Source: CAG-1138 sp964495385 (GTDB taxonomy: Bacteria; Bacillota; Clostridia; Christensenellales; CAG-917). From it: 7,946 nucleotides of DNA. The stretch lies in assembly GCA_964495385.1 (NCBI GenBank), contig CAZBVO010000031.1, positions 1 through 7,946 on the forward strand, in the 5' to 3' direction. Positions 1-5,424 of the stretch are shown piece after piece. Below the pieces are notes generated by a model. The model was not told the origin of the DNA and did not search any database. It was given only the letters and a program-made list of their open reading frames with translations. Within the stretch, counting starts at the first letter, position 1. Every line of letters begins with the position of its first letter. Both the position numbers and the translations under genes were made by a program.

Positions 1-66
1 CAGCAACAGCACAATGGCGGGAGCCAGATACAACCATGCTTTCCATTGTTTTTTCGATTCTACCAT
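1..66 (-). CDS. MalF/UgpA-type sugar ABC transporter permease, N-terminal fragment
   Basis: Reading the minus strand from an ATG at 66-64 gives 22 open codons, MVESKKQWKAWLYLAPAIVL followed by LL, and the frame is still open at the window edge. A short basic/aromatic cytoplasmic start followed by a hydrophobic LAPAIVLLL segment is typical of the first membrane helix of MalF/UgpA/LacF-type binding-protein-dependent sugar permeases (established family pattern). The start lies 1 nt after the stop of the ABC ATPase, and a GAGG ribosome site sits 9 nt upstream inside the end of that gene, so the two are cotranscribed and probably translationally coupled. The permease and ATPase would form parts of one importer in the cytoplasmic membrane. 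Only the N-terminus is visible, so the assignment rests on context plus these 22 residues. Confidence 0.7.
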   Translation of the reverse strand, partial: MVESKKQWKAWLYLAPAIVLLL

Positions 67-67
67 G

Positions 68-1171
68 CTATTTTACCTCTGTATAAATTCTTTCTTCGGT
101 ATCTTTTGCAAAGATAAACGTTTTGTGCGGTTTAAGAGAGAATCTGACCTCGGTAGCATCCGCAGCTATTTTGTTGTCGGCATCGATGATGGAACGAATG
201 ATTTCGCCCGTCATGCCTTCGTGTTCGGAAACGATGCTTACGTCGCGTCCCATAACTTCTACACTTCTGAGTTTGCAAGTCATCGGACCTTCTGCATCCA
301 AAATGAAGCCTTCCGGTCTGATGCCTACCCAAACGTCCCTGTCGGCAATGCCTGCGGCATCCATAACAGCATCTTGGCCGATGTAAAGCTTGCCGCCTGC
401 AACTTTGCCCTCAAACACGTTGATAGGAGGGGTGCCCAAGAACTTGGCAACAAACAGGTTTGTAGGATTGTCGTAAACGTCCTGCGGACGGCCGATTTGT
501 TGCACAACGCCCAGCTTCATAACAACAATCATATCGGAAATGCTCATTGCTTCTTCCTGATCGTGGGTTACGAACACGGTTGTGATTTTGGTTTCGCGCT
601 GAATGCGACGAATTTCTTCCCTAGTCTGCAAACGAAGCCTTGCGTCAAGGTTGGACAAAGGTTCGTCCAAAAGCAAAACTCTCGGCATCTTAACAAGCGC
701 ACGGGCGATTGCCACACGCTGTTGCTGACCGCCGGAAAGCTCGGACGGCTTTCTGTCCATAAGTTCGTCAATCTGGACAAGACGAGCCGCATCGTAAGCG
801 CGCTTGATCATCTCTTCTTTTTCGAGTTTGTCGGCGCCCTTGAGGTTTTGCAGCGGGAACATGATGTTCTGCTTAACGGTCATGTGCGGATACAATGCAT
901 AGTTTTGGAAAACCAAACCTACACCCCTGTTTTCAGGAGTAAGTTCCGTTACGTCGTCATCGCCGAAATAGATTTTGCCGCTGGTAGGTGCCTGCAAGCC
1001 GCTGATCATGTAAAGCGTGGTGCTTTTGCCGCAACCCGAAGGCCCGAGCAAGCCGATAAGTTTGCCATCCGGAATTTCAAAACTGAAATTGTTGACGGCA
1101 ACCACTTCTTCGCCGGACTTTTTGTTGCGGCTAGGGAAAATTTTTGTTAAGTTTTCTAATACAACTTTCAT
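68..1171 (-). CDS. UgpC/MsmX/MalK-family ABC transporter ATP-binding protein
   Basis: This 367-residue protein is the ATPase of a carbohydrate-type (CUT1) ABC importer; it hydrolyses ATP on the cytoplasmic face to drive uptake through a permease pair. All nucleotide-binding motifs are intact: Walker A GPSGCGKST at residues 43-51, Q-loop VFQNYALYP with Q89, signature LSGGQQQR at 145-152, Walker B VLLLDE at 165-170, D-loop SNLD at 173-176 and switch H203. Residues from about 240 to the end form the C-terminal regulatory TOBE-type region of this family, including GIRPEGF. The length matches MsmX/UgpC/MalK (about 360-375). The ATG at 1171 is preceded by AAGGA 9 nt upstream, just before the assembly gap. 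A MalF-type permease starts 1 nt downstream. Family members are often shared between importers, so the substrate (sugar, oligosaccharide or glycerol-3-phosphate) cannot be told here. The family is certain; the substrate is not. Confidence 0.97.
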   Translation of the reverse strand: MKVVLENLTKIFPSRNKKSGEEVVAVNNFSFEIPDGKLIGLLGPSGCGKSTTLYMISGLQAPTSGKIYFGDDDVTELTPENRGVGLVFQNYALYPHMTVKQNIMFPLQNLKGADKLEKEEMIKRAYDAARLVQIDELMDRKPSELSGGQQQRVAIARALVKMPRVLLLDEPLSNLDARLRLQTREEIRRIQRETKITTVFVTHDQEEAMSISDMIVVMKLGVVQQIGRPQDVYDNPTNLFVAKFLGTPPINVFEGKVAGGKLYIGQDAVMDAAGIADRDVWVGIRPEGFILDAEGPMTCKLRSVEVMGRDVSIVSEHEGMTGEIIRSIIDADNKIAADATEVRFSLKPHKTFIFAKDTEERIYTEVK

Positions 1172-1185
1172 AATTCCTTATCCTT

Positions 1186-1285
1186 NNNNNNNNNNNNNNN
1201 NNNNNNNNNNNNNNNNNNNNNNNNNNNNNNNNNNNNNNNNNNNNNNNNNNNNNNNNNNNNNNNNNNNNNNNNNNNNNNNNNNNNN
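1186..1285. other. assembly gap of 100 N
   Basis: Exactly 100 consecutive N separate the RDD gene fragment from the ABC ATPase. A round 100 is a common placeholder for a gap of unknown length. The true interval must hold at least the rest of the RDD gene, and probably its end and possibly further genes. Adjacency of RDD and transporter genes should not be assumed. Confidence 0.98.
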
Positions 1286-1406
1286 AATTGGTGATGAGCG
1301 ATATGATCCACATAAATCCCGTGGCAAGCACCGCTATCAAGATTATGTCCAGCAAAAATGCGGACGCCCTCTTTGTTATGCTTGCTCGCTGTGTATCGAA
1401 CATCAT
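1286..1406 (-). CDS. RDD-family membrane protein, 5' fragment interrupted by assembly gap
   Basis: Forty codons are visible before the frame enters the N run. The sequence begins MMFDTQRASITKRASAFLLD and continues as one hydrophobic helix of about 20 residues. The pattern of a basic KR-x-x-A stretch leading into a helix with an Asp (FLLDIIL) is the start of the RDD domain, named for its conserved Arg and two Asp. These are small polytopic membrane proteins, often of unknown function. An upstream in-frame ATG exists at 1415, but GGAAGGG (1416-1422) lies directly against it and 9 nt from the ATG at 1406, so 1406 is preferred; 1403 is also possible. The C-terminal part, including the other signature residues, is missing, so this is a fragment and not a demonstrated pseudogene. 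Confidence 0.75.
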
Positions 1407-1421
1407 ATGCACCATCCCTTC

Positions 1422-1466
1422 CGCCCCGAGGGCGAGAAACCGTCAAAAGGACGCAATTATCCTTTT
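1422..1466 (-). promoter_or_regulatory. two hairpins in the leader of the RDD gene
   Basis: Between the promoter and the RDD start codon the minus-strand leader can form AAAAGGA/TCCTTTT (1460-1466 with 1445-1451, 8-nt loop) and then CGCCC/GGGCG (1430-1434 with 1422-1426, 3-nt loop). The second hairpin ends directly beside the GGAAGGG ribosome site. Both are visible in the sequence; any control of translation is inference. Confidence 0.3.
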
Positions 1467-1484
1467 TATATCGGTTTAATTTAC

Positions 1485-1519
1485 ATTATAATAATACAAT
1501 ATTTTAGAAAACAATTCAA
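1485..1519 (-). promoter_or_regulatory. sigma-A-type promoter for the RDD gene
   Basis: On the minus strand, TTGAAT (1514-1519) and TATTAT (1491-1496) are separated by 17 nt. An overlapping alternative pairs TTGTTT (1509-1514) with TATAAT (1485-1490) over 18 nt. Both are close to consensus and read toward the RDD start about 80-90 nt downstream. The surrounding DNA is very AT-rich, which raises the chance of false matches, but the downstream gene supports the call. Confidence 0.6.
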
Positions 1520-1691
1520 GTGTTTAACGACATTTTTCACGTTTTTTTAACTTTTCTTTGCATTTTAATTTTTAAGCCGACTCGGGCCGATTAAACTTGT
1601 TTTTTCGGCGTAATCGACAAAACAAGTCTTTTATCGCCGTTGTTGCGGCATTTATATGGCGGTTGCGTCGCTTGCGACAGATTTTGGCGAC
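1520..1691. other. non-coding, hairpin-rich intergenic stretch
   Basis: No credible gene is seen here. The main structure is an inverted repeat: 1595-1607 pairs with 1615-1627 (ACTTGTTTTTTCG against CGACAAAACAAGT, 12 of 13 positions pair, 7-nt loop). Smaller hairpins are GCCG/CGGC at 1636-1639 with 1646-1649, and GTCG/CGAC at 1667-1670 with 1675-1678. The stretch lies between the terminator of the sigma/partner operon and the RDD promoter. It could be decayed DNA, a repeat element or a structured RNA; sequence alone does not decide. Confidence 0.4.
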
Positions 1692-1722
1692 AAAAAAGCC
1701 CTCCCCGTCAAAAAAGGAGGGC
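1692..1722 (-). terminator. Rho-independent terminator of the sigma/PepSY operon
   Basis: The minus-strand transcript forms GCCCTCC (1722-1716) paired with GGAGGGC (1704-1698) around an 11-nt loop, followed directly by six U (1697-1692). It lies about 50 nt after the stop codon of the anti-sigma-like gene, as expected for the end of that operon. Confidence 0.92.
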
Positions 1723-1769
1723 CCGATGCGTTTTGTTTCAAAACACGCTGTTTTTACAATTTTTTCCTC

Positions 1770-3236
1770 TTAGTCGCGTTCGATTTCAAATTCCAGAACT
1801 TCACCGGTCACGGCGTCGATTTTGCATTCGTATTCTACCCCGTCCACAACAAATTCCACTTCGTATTCATAGCGGCCGTCTTCATACTCGAGCTCGATTT
1901 TTTCCGCAACAAAGCCCGTCGGCTCCTCGAAGCCCGCACGTTTTATCGCTATTTTCCAGGCAGCGTACGCCGAAATGTGTTCGCCGCTTTGCGCCGGAGT
2001 TTTCGACACGGTTTTGCACTTGGCGGAAAGCACTTTTCCCGTCGTTGCGTCGACGTCGATTTCATATTCGGTGACCGTTTCGACCCGTTCGATCACAAAT
2101 TCGATTTCGTACTCTGCGCCGTCGTCGTCCGCATCCAGTTTGATTTTTGAAAAATACGTTACGTCTTCCACGGTTTTTCCCACGTAGTTCAATGCGGCGG
2201 CTTTCGCCTCGTCGGCCGAAACGTATCCCTCAGGCTTAGTCGACGGCGAAGATTTTTTGTTTTTGACCTTCTCTTTTGCCTTTTCGCCGCTTATTGCGTC
2301 GATTTCGTACTCGTATTCTTTTCCGTCGGCGTCAAACTCGACTTCGTACACGATTTTGCCGTCCTCGGCCTCGAATTCGACTTCCAAACCGAACACTTCC
2401 GCTTCGGATTTCCCGGCCAATTCAAGGGCAATCGCCTTTGCCCTGTCGGCGGAAATATATTTCGAGGTCGATGCCGTCCCCGTGGATTGCACGCCGTCGG
2501 GTACGGTGATTGCATTGTTTATCAAAACGTTAAGCTCGTTTACCGTCAATCCGACAAGCTGTTCGAACGTGTATTGCGGAGCGACGTTTAAAATGTTTTC
2601 GATAAGTTTCGCCTTGCCTTCGGTGATGCCGTACTGCTCGGCAAGCTTTTTCAAATCCTTGCTTTCGGTTACGTTTTGAACCAATATTGCCGCACCGAGG
2701 CCGCTTTCGGTCATCTTTTTGTTTATTTCGTCTGTTATGCGTTTTTTGATTTTATAGCCGTTTGCAGAATCGAAAGCCTGAACGCTGAGCAGAATGCTGT
2801 TTTGCAATTCGCTGAGCTTGCCTGCCTGCACCATTGAGCCGACTATGGCGTTGACGGCAACTTCCACGGTGCATCCCTTCAAATCCATATCGCCGAGGAT
2901 TTCGGCCGCATCGTCGTTCATTGCCCGTACGTTCAAAACTTTGCCGTCTTCGTCAACCTCCAGGCGGATGCTCGGGTTTACGTCGATCGAAACAACGGCC
3001 GCCGCCTTGTCCCCTCCTGTAAACACTATGCCTGCAACCAGGGCGAATACGGCGACGAAACATGCCGCAAACGCTACCATAAATTTTGTTTTTCGGTTTA
3101 TTGTTTGTTTATTCACGGTTCTGACCTGCCTTTTTTGATTTTTTACGTCAGAGAGGACGGAATCGAAAACGTCGGGGGTTTCGTCCGAAAAAACCCGTTT
3201 GATTTTTTCGTCAATGTTCAAATCGTTTCTGTTCAT
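1770..3236 (-). CDS. RsgI-like membrane anti-sigma candidate with three PepSY modules
   Basis: This 488-residue protein is the likely membrane partner of the adjacent sigma factor. Residues 1-52 are a charged cytoplasmic part, about 53-73 form one transmembrane helix, and the rest is extracytoplasmic. Just outside the membrane, SIDVNPSIRLEVDEDGKVLN (83-102) matches the conserved start of the extracellular region of RsgI-family anti-sigma-I proteins. Three diverged PepSY-like repeats follow at about 259-325, 338-408 and 419-488, each opening with a YISADRAK/YVSADEAK/HISAYAAW helix and closing with a YEYEID...(T/S)G(E/K) strand pair. A Ser/Thr/Pro/Lys linker (326-337) separates the first two. 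Its ATG lies 9 nt after the sigma stop, and the AGGAGAG ribosome site overlaps that stop, indicating translational coupling. By analogy the N-terminus would hold the sigma factor until the outer domains sense a signal. Domain calls are by eye; anti-sigma function is inferred from context. Confidence 0.85.
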   Translation of the reverse strand: MNRNDLNIDEKIKRVFSDETPDVFDSVLSDVKNQKRQVRTVNKQTINRKTKFMVAFAACFVAVFALVAGIVFTGGDKAAAVVSIDVNPSIRLEVDEDGKVLNVRAMNDDAAEILGDMDLKGCTVEVAVNAIVGSMVQAGKLSELQNSILLSVQAFDSANGYKIKKRITDEINKKMTESGLGAAILVQNVTESKDLKKLAEQYGITEGKAKLIENILNVAPQYTFEQLVGLTVNELNVLINNAITVPDGVQSTGTASTSKYISADRAKAIALELAGKSEAEVFGLEVEFEAEDGKIVYEVEFDADGKEYEYEIDAISGEKAKEKVKNKKSSPSTKPEGYVSADEAKAAALNYVGKTVEDVTYFSKIKLDADDDGAEYEIEFVIERVETVTEYEIDVDATTGKVLSAKCKTVSKTPAQSGEHISAYAAWKIAIKRAGFEEPTGFVAEKIELEYEDGRYEYEVEFVVDGVEYECKIDAVTGEVLEFEIERD

Positions 3237-3245
3237 TCTTCTCTC

Positions 3246-3809
3246 CTAAAATTTTTTGCGTAGCTTAGACAATGCGCGGTTATATTTTGAAAGGACCGTA
3301 GGTAACGCGAGGTCAAGCACTTCGGCAATTTCACGGTGCTTAAACCCGGAATATGCGTGCAACACGACTATTTCTCGCTCCGTATCGGAAAGCGTTTTTA
3401 AAAGCTCGCTCATAAACATTCTGTCCTCTGCCGACAGCGCGGAATCGGGCGACAACACGTTTTCAAGCAACGTCTCGGAATTTTCGGCCGAATACTTACG
3501 GTTTCGCAATTTTTTCAAGCAAAGGTTTTTGGTTATTTTGAAAATCCAAGCCATAGGCTTGCCCGAAGGTTTGTAGCCTGCCGCCGCATTGTAAACTTGC
3601 ACGTATACGTCGTGCACGACGTCCTCGGCGTCGTGTCGGTTTTTTAAAACCGAAAGTGCAAATCCGAAAACGGCCTCGTTCGTTGCGGCATAAATCCTTT
3701 CGAACGCCTCGACGTCGCCGCATGCGGTAAGCAGGATATCCCCGTCGAGATCAACCGCCGTTTTTTCAGAAGGCAAATTGCTTGCCGATGTCCTGCCGAA
3801 TTTGTTCAC
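3246..3809 (-). CDS. RNA polymerase sigma-70 family (ECF-like) sigma factor
   Basis: This gives a 187-residue protein from the GTG at 3809. Region 2 covers about residues 36-103, with AFERIYAATNEAVFGFAL, the AEDVVHDVYVQVY motif at 61-73 and the WIFKITKNLCLKKLR helix that contacts the -10 element. Region 4 covers about 131-187, with LSDTEREIVVLHAYSGFKHR leading into the helix-turn-helix IAEVLDLALPTVLSKYNRAL. The size and two-region architecture are those of ECF sigma factors. The frame is open upstream to another GTG at 3839, but AAAGGAGA (3816-3823) lies 6 nt before 3809 and inside the longer version, so 3809 is chosen. The stop is embedded in the ribosome site of the membrane partner gene, giving a classic sigma/anti-sigma pair. 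It is unlikely to be SigI itself because it has a normal region 4. The regulon is unknown. Confidence 0.92.
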   Translation of the reverse strand: MNKFGRTSASNLPSEKTAVDLDGDILLTACGDVEAFERIYAATNEAVFGFALSVLKNRHDAEDVVHDVYVQVYNAAAGYKPSGKPMAWIFKITKNLCLKKLRNRKYSAENSETLLENVLSPDSALSAEDRMFMSELLKTLSDTEREIVVLHAYSGFKHREIAEVLDLALPTVLSKYNRALSKLRKKF

Positions 3810-3815
3810 CTTTCG

Positions 3816-3823
3816 TCTCCTTT
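3816..3823 (-). promoter_or_regulatory. ribosome binding site that fixes the sigma factor start
   Basis: The minus strand reads AAAGGAGA, then 6 nt, then GTG at 3809. No such site precedes the upstream GTG at 3839, so translation should start at 3809 and the protein should be 187 rather than 197 residues. Confidence 0.8.
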
Positions 3824-3884
3824 CACTATATAAATCCACTCGGCACGCTTTTTATTGCAAGTCAAACAAAATTTTTTTATATTG

Positions 3885-3898
3885 CCGATTTAAATCGG
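3885..3898. promoter_or_regulatory. perfect 14-bp palindrome, candidate operator of the sigma operon
   Basis: CCGATTTAAATCGG is its own reverse complement. It begins 4 bp downstream of the -10 element, so it covers the expected transcription start. An outer pair GTCAAAC (3861-3867) and GTTTGAC (3898-3904) brackets it. Its position suits a repressor site or a 5' hairpin; the binding protein is unknown. Confidence 0.45.
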
Positions 3899-3902
3899 TT
3901 TG

Positions 3903-3931
3903 ACTATAACACAAATAAAATAAAAAAACAA
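3903..3931 (-). promoter_or_regulatory. sigma-A-type promoter of the sigma/PepSY operon
   Basis: On the minus strand TTGTTT (3926-3931) and TATAGT (3903-3908) are separated by 17 nt. The promoter lies about 95 nt upstream of the sigma start codon in a T-rich stretch. I did not see a separate ECF-type -35/-10 pair that would indicate autoregulation. Confidence 0.6.
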
Positions 3932-4041
3932 CAAAACGCAATAAAAATAAAAAAAACCGAAAATTTAATTTTTTTAAGGAAATTTTAAACCTTCTCGTTT
4001 ATTCTGTAATTGTAAAAGGCAGCAAACGTCTGCCGATTACG

Positions 4042-4068
4042 TCAAAGCAGCATAATTTCTCCCTCCTT
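4042..4068 (-). promoter_or_regulatory. orphan Shine-Dalgarno with three-codon ORF
   Basis: The minus strand reads AAGGAGG (4068-4062), 8 nt, then ATG CTG CTT TGA (4053-4042), a perfect translation start encoding only Met-Leu-Leu. Beyond the TGA the frame stays open for 18 more codons to a TAA at 3987-3985. Directly downstream, GGCAG/CTGCC can pair and is followed by TTTT. It could be a leader peptide for the sigma operon, the remnant of a broken gene, or the chance mirror of a C-rich plus-strand RNA. Confidence 0.3.
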
Positions 4069-4072
4069 AAAA

Positions 4073-4099
4073 CGGCGGTCTTTCCTCGGAAAGCCGCCG
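4073..4099. terminator. second hairpin in tandem with the PI-PLC gene terminator
   Basis: A 12-bp GC-rich stem with one bulge is visible in either direction. In the minus direction it is followed by only four U, so it may be a weak backup terminator after the strong one at 4110-4136. In the plus direction it would be the 3' end of the possible small RNA. Confidence 0.45.
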
Positions 4100-4109
4100 C
4101 TTACTTTTT

Positions 4110-4136
4110 AAAAAACCGCCCCTTACGGAGCGGTTT
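4110..4136 (-). terminator. Rho-independent terminator of the PI-PLC-like gene
   Basis: The minus-strand transcript pairs AAACCGCTCC (4136-4127) with GGGGCGGTTT (4122-4113), ten pairs including one G-U, around a GTAA loop. It runs into a T tract and starts 5 nt after the stop codon of the upstream gene. Confidence 0.93.
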
Positions 4137-4141
4137 GAATT

Positions 4142-5317
4142 TTATTCTGCCGACAACAATTCGTTGACCAGTTTTTGATTGTGATTGAAAATAAGTTCGT
4201 TTACTCTTTTGTTGAAGTCGTGGTGATCGCTGGTGCAAAAATCCACCTGAAACACCGGCATGGTATCAAGCCACTCGTCAAAATTTTCGTTTTCGATAAG
4301 CAAAACGTTATAATCTATCGCAAAGCGCAACAACGACCAGTTGGTAACGCATCTGACAACGTCGCCCACGCCCGCCACCGACAGCGACGCCTGCGTTTGA
4401 TTTACGCAAAGTTTGCCGTCGTTGTCATCGGCCGAAGAAAACAGTTTATCGCTTGTGGCATTAATTTTTTCGATAAGCGGGCCGGAGCCTATACTGCTGT
4501 GCCATTCGTGGTCGGCGCAACTGTCCATATCGAAGCATTTTGCCGTCAATTCGCCCGTGCCTTCCCAGTCCGACTCAAAAACGCCGTCCTCTCGTCTTTC
4601 GAGAATAACCACGCCCGGTTCGGTTCCGTTTTTTGTCAAATCGTTGTAGGTAAGTTCGCCTATTCTCGTTCCGCCCGTACCCGTGTCAAACACGTCGGCG
4701 CTGTCAAGATAAACGTAATCGAACAGCGACTTGCCCTCGTAGCGCACGCCGTCCAAAAATTCGTTCAAACTGTCCAGCGTAACTCCGTCGCCCATATACA
4801 TCGGTTGAAACAGCAACGTAACTATTTCGCCCTTGGCGGCATCGGATGCCAAATACTCGAGCACTTCCATGATATGCCCTTCCAGTTTACCGCAGAGGTG
4901 AGCGTGCGTTCCGTACCATTCGCCATGATAATCGGTGCATTTTATATGCATAAACCTCGCTCCCTGTCGAAGTTGCGCTCCCAGCCCCACAGTTTGAGTC
5001 TTGCTGTAACGGTACTGAAATCCATAGGATATAAACTCGATTTTCCCCAAAACCGAGTCCTTGTCGTGCAGGTCCATGTCCCCGTCGGGTTCGACGGCAA
5101 AGGTAACCGCATCGTGCGAACCGAGAACCGCTATGTCGACGTATCTCGGGTTTGCCTCCACTATGCCGCTTATATTTGCCATTACGGTTGCGTACGCACC
5201 GTCGAGTTCGCCCTTTTGCGATGCAACCGTGGTGTCGTAACCGGCAACAAGCACAAACGCAACAAACAAAATCACGGGCACAAGCACCGCAACCAGAATT
5301 TTTCTTTTTTTAGTCAT
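4142..5317 (-). CDS. membrane-anchored PI-PLC (X-domain)-like protein
   Basis: This 391-residue protein begins with a basic MTKKRK and a hydrophobic helix (about 7-26), acting as a signal anchor or signal peptide, so the rest is outside the membrane. The body resembles bacterial phosphatidylinositol-specific phospholipase C, which cleaves a phosphodiester using two histidines. DIAVLGSHDAVTF (61-73) matches the first catalytic strand, with H68 and D69 as counterparts of H32/D33 of the Bacillus cereus enzyme. QLRQGARFMHIK (115-126) matches the second, but the usual D-I-R is H-I-K (H124, K126). GTHAHLCG (136-143) can supply the second histidine. GVVILERR (235-242) and VFQVDF (355-360, D359) fit later strands. 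The ATG at 5317 has AAGGG 10 nt upstream. It is a single-gene unit. Family assignment is by eye; the altered residues make activity and substrate uncertain. Confidence 0.75.
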   Translation of the reverse strand: MTKKRKILVAVLVPVILFVAFVLVAGYDTTVASQKGELDGAYATVMANISGIVEANPRYVDIAVLGSHDAVTFAVEPDGDMDLHDKDSVLGKIEFISYGFQYRYSKTQTVGLGAQLRQGARFMHIKCTDYHGEWYGTHAHLCGKLEGHIMEVLEYLASDAAKGEIVTLLFQPMYMGDGVTLDSLNEFLDGVRYEGKSLFDYVYLDSADVFDTGTGGTRIGELTYNDLTKNGTEPGVVILERREDGVFESDWEGTGELTAKCFDMDSCADHEWHSSIGSGPLIEKINATSDKLFSSADDNDGKLCVNQTQASLSVAGVGDVVRCVTNWSLLRFAIDYNVLLIENENFDEWLDTMPVFQVDFCTSDHHDFNKRVNELIFNHNQKLVNELLSAE

Positions 5318-5347
5318 AAAAAACCAACCCTTATCCTTTATGTAAAA

Positions 5348-5377
5348 AGTGTATCACATCGGCAAAAACAAAGTCAA
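5348..5377 (-). promoter_or_regulatory. sigma-A-type promoter of the PI-PLC-like gene
   Basis: The minus strand carries TTGACT (5372-5377), near-consensus, with TACACT (5348-5353) 18 nt downstream. An overlapping choice is GATACA (5350-5355), 16 nt away and preceded by TGT like an extended -10. It sits immediately after the terminator of the glycerate kinase gene. Confidence 0.6.
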
Positions 5378-5380
5378 CGA

Positions 5381-5405
5381 AAAAACCGACAAATTAGTCG
5401 GTTTT
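5381..5405 (-). terminator. Rho-independent terminator of the glycerate kinase gene
   Basis: The minus-strand transcript pairs AAAACCGAC (5405-5397) with GTCGGTTTT (5390-5382), a perfect 9-bp stem around a 6-nt loop, and continues in T. It lies about 20 nt past the stop codon. Confidence 0.9.
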
Positions 5406-5424
5406 GTATTTAAATTATGTCGGA

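Larger units (their letters stand above)
4018..4105 (+). ncRNA. possible C-rich small RNA (alternative reading: minus-strand leader)
   Basis: Read on the plus strand, this stretch has a 5' hairpin GGCAG/CTGCC (4018-4022 with 4030-4034), an unpaired middle ending in TCTCCCTCCTT (4058-4068), and a strong 3' hairpin followed by CTTACTTTTT. The 3' hairpin pairs CGGCGG (4073-4078) with CCGCCG (4094-4099) and CTTTCC (4080-4085) with GGAAAG (4088-4093), with one bulged T. An unpaired C-rich block complementary to Shine-Dalgarno sequences next to a terminator hairpin is the layout of Firmicutes sRNAs such as RsaE. No convincing plus-strand promoter is visible, and the T tract begins several bases after the stem. 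The same block read on the minus strand is a perfect ribosome site (separate entry), so the assignment is tentative. Confidence 0.25.

Noticed and set aside
14..1150. Long plus-strand open frame (378 codons) opposite the ABC ATPase
   Set aside because: It is antisense to a gene with all ABC motifs intact, has no recognisable domain, and its composition mirrors the codon bias of the real gene.
1656..2150. Plus-strand open frame crossing the operon terminator and the C-terminus of the PepSY protein
   Set aside because: It runs antisense through a clear terminator hairpin and a repeat-rich real gene, with no supporting motif.
3810..3839. Longer sigma factor starting at GTG 3839
   Set aside because: The only good ribosome site lies inside this extension and serves the GTG at 3809.
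3985..4053. Selenocysteine or reassigned-TGA reading of the mini-ORF
   Set aside because: A hairpin follows the TGA, but the product would be only about 22 residues with no selenoprotein motif. TGA is used as a normal stop by the gene ending at 6805.
4175..5413. Long plus-strand open frame (412 codons) opposite the PI-PLC-like gene
   Set aside because: It has no domain and its first codons lie inside the real gene. It also crosses that gene's promoter and the neighbouring terminator; explained by antisense codon bias.
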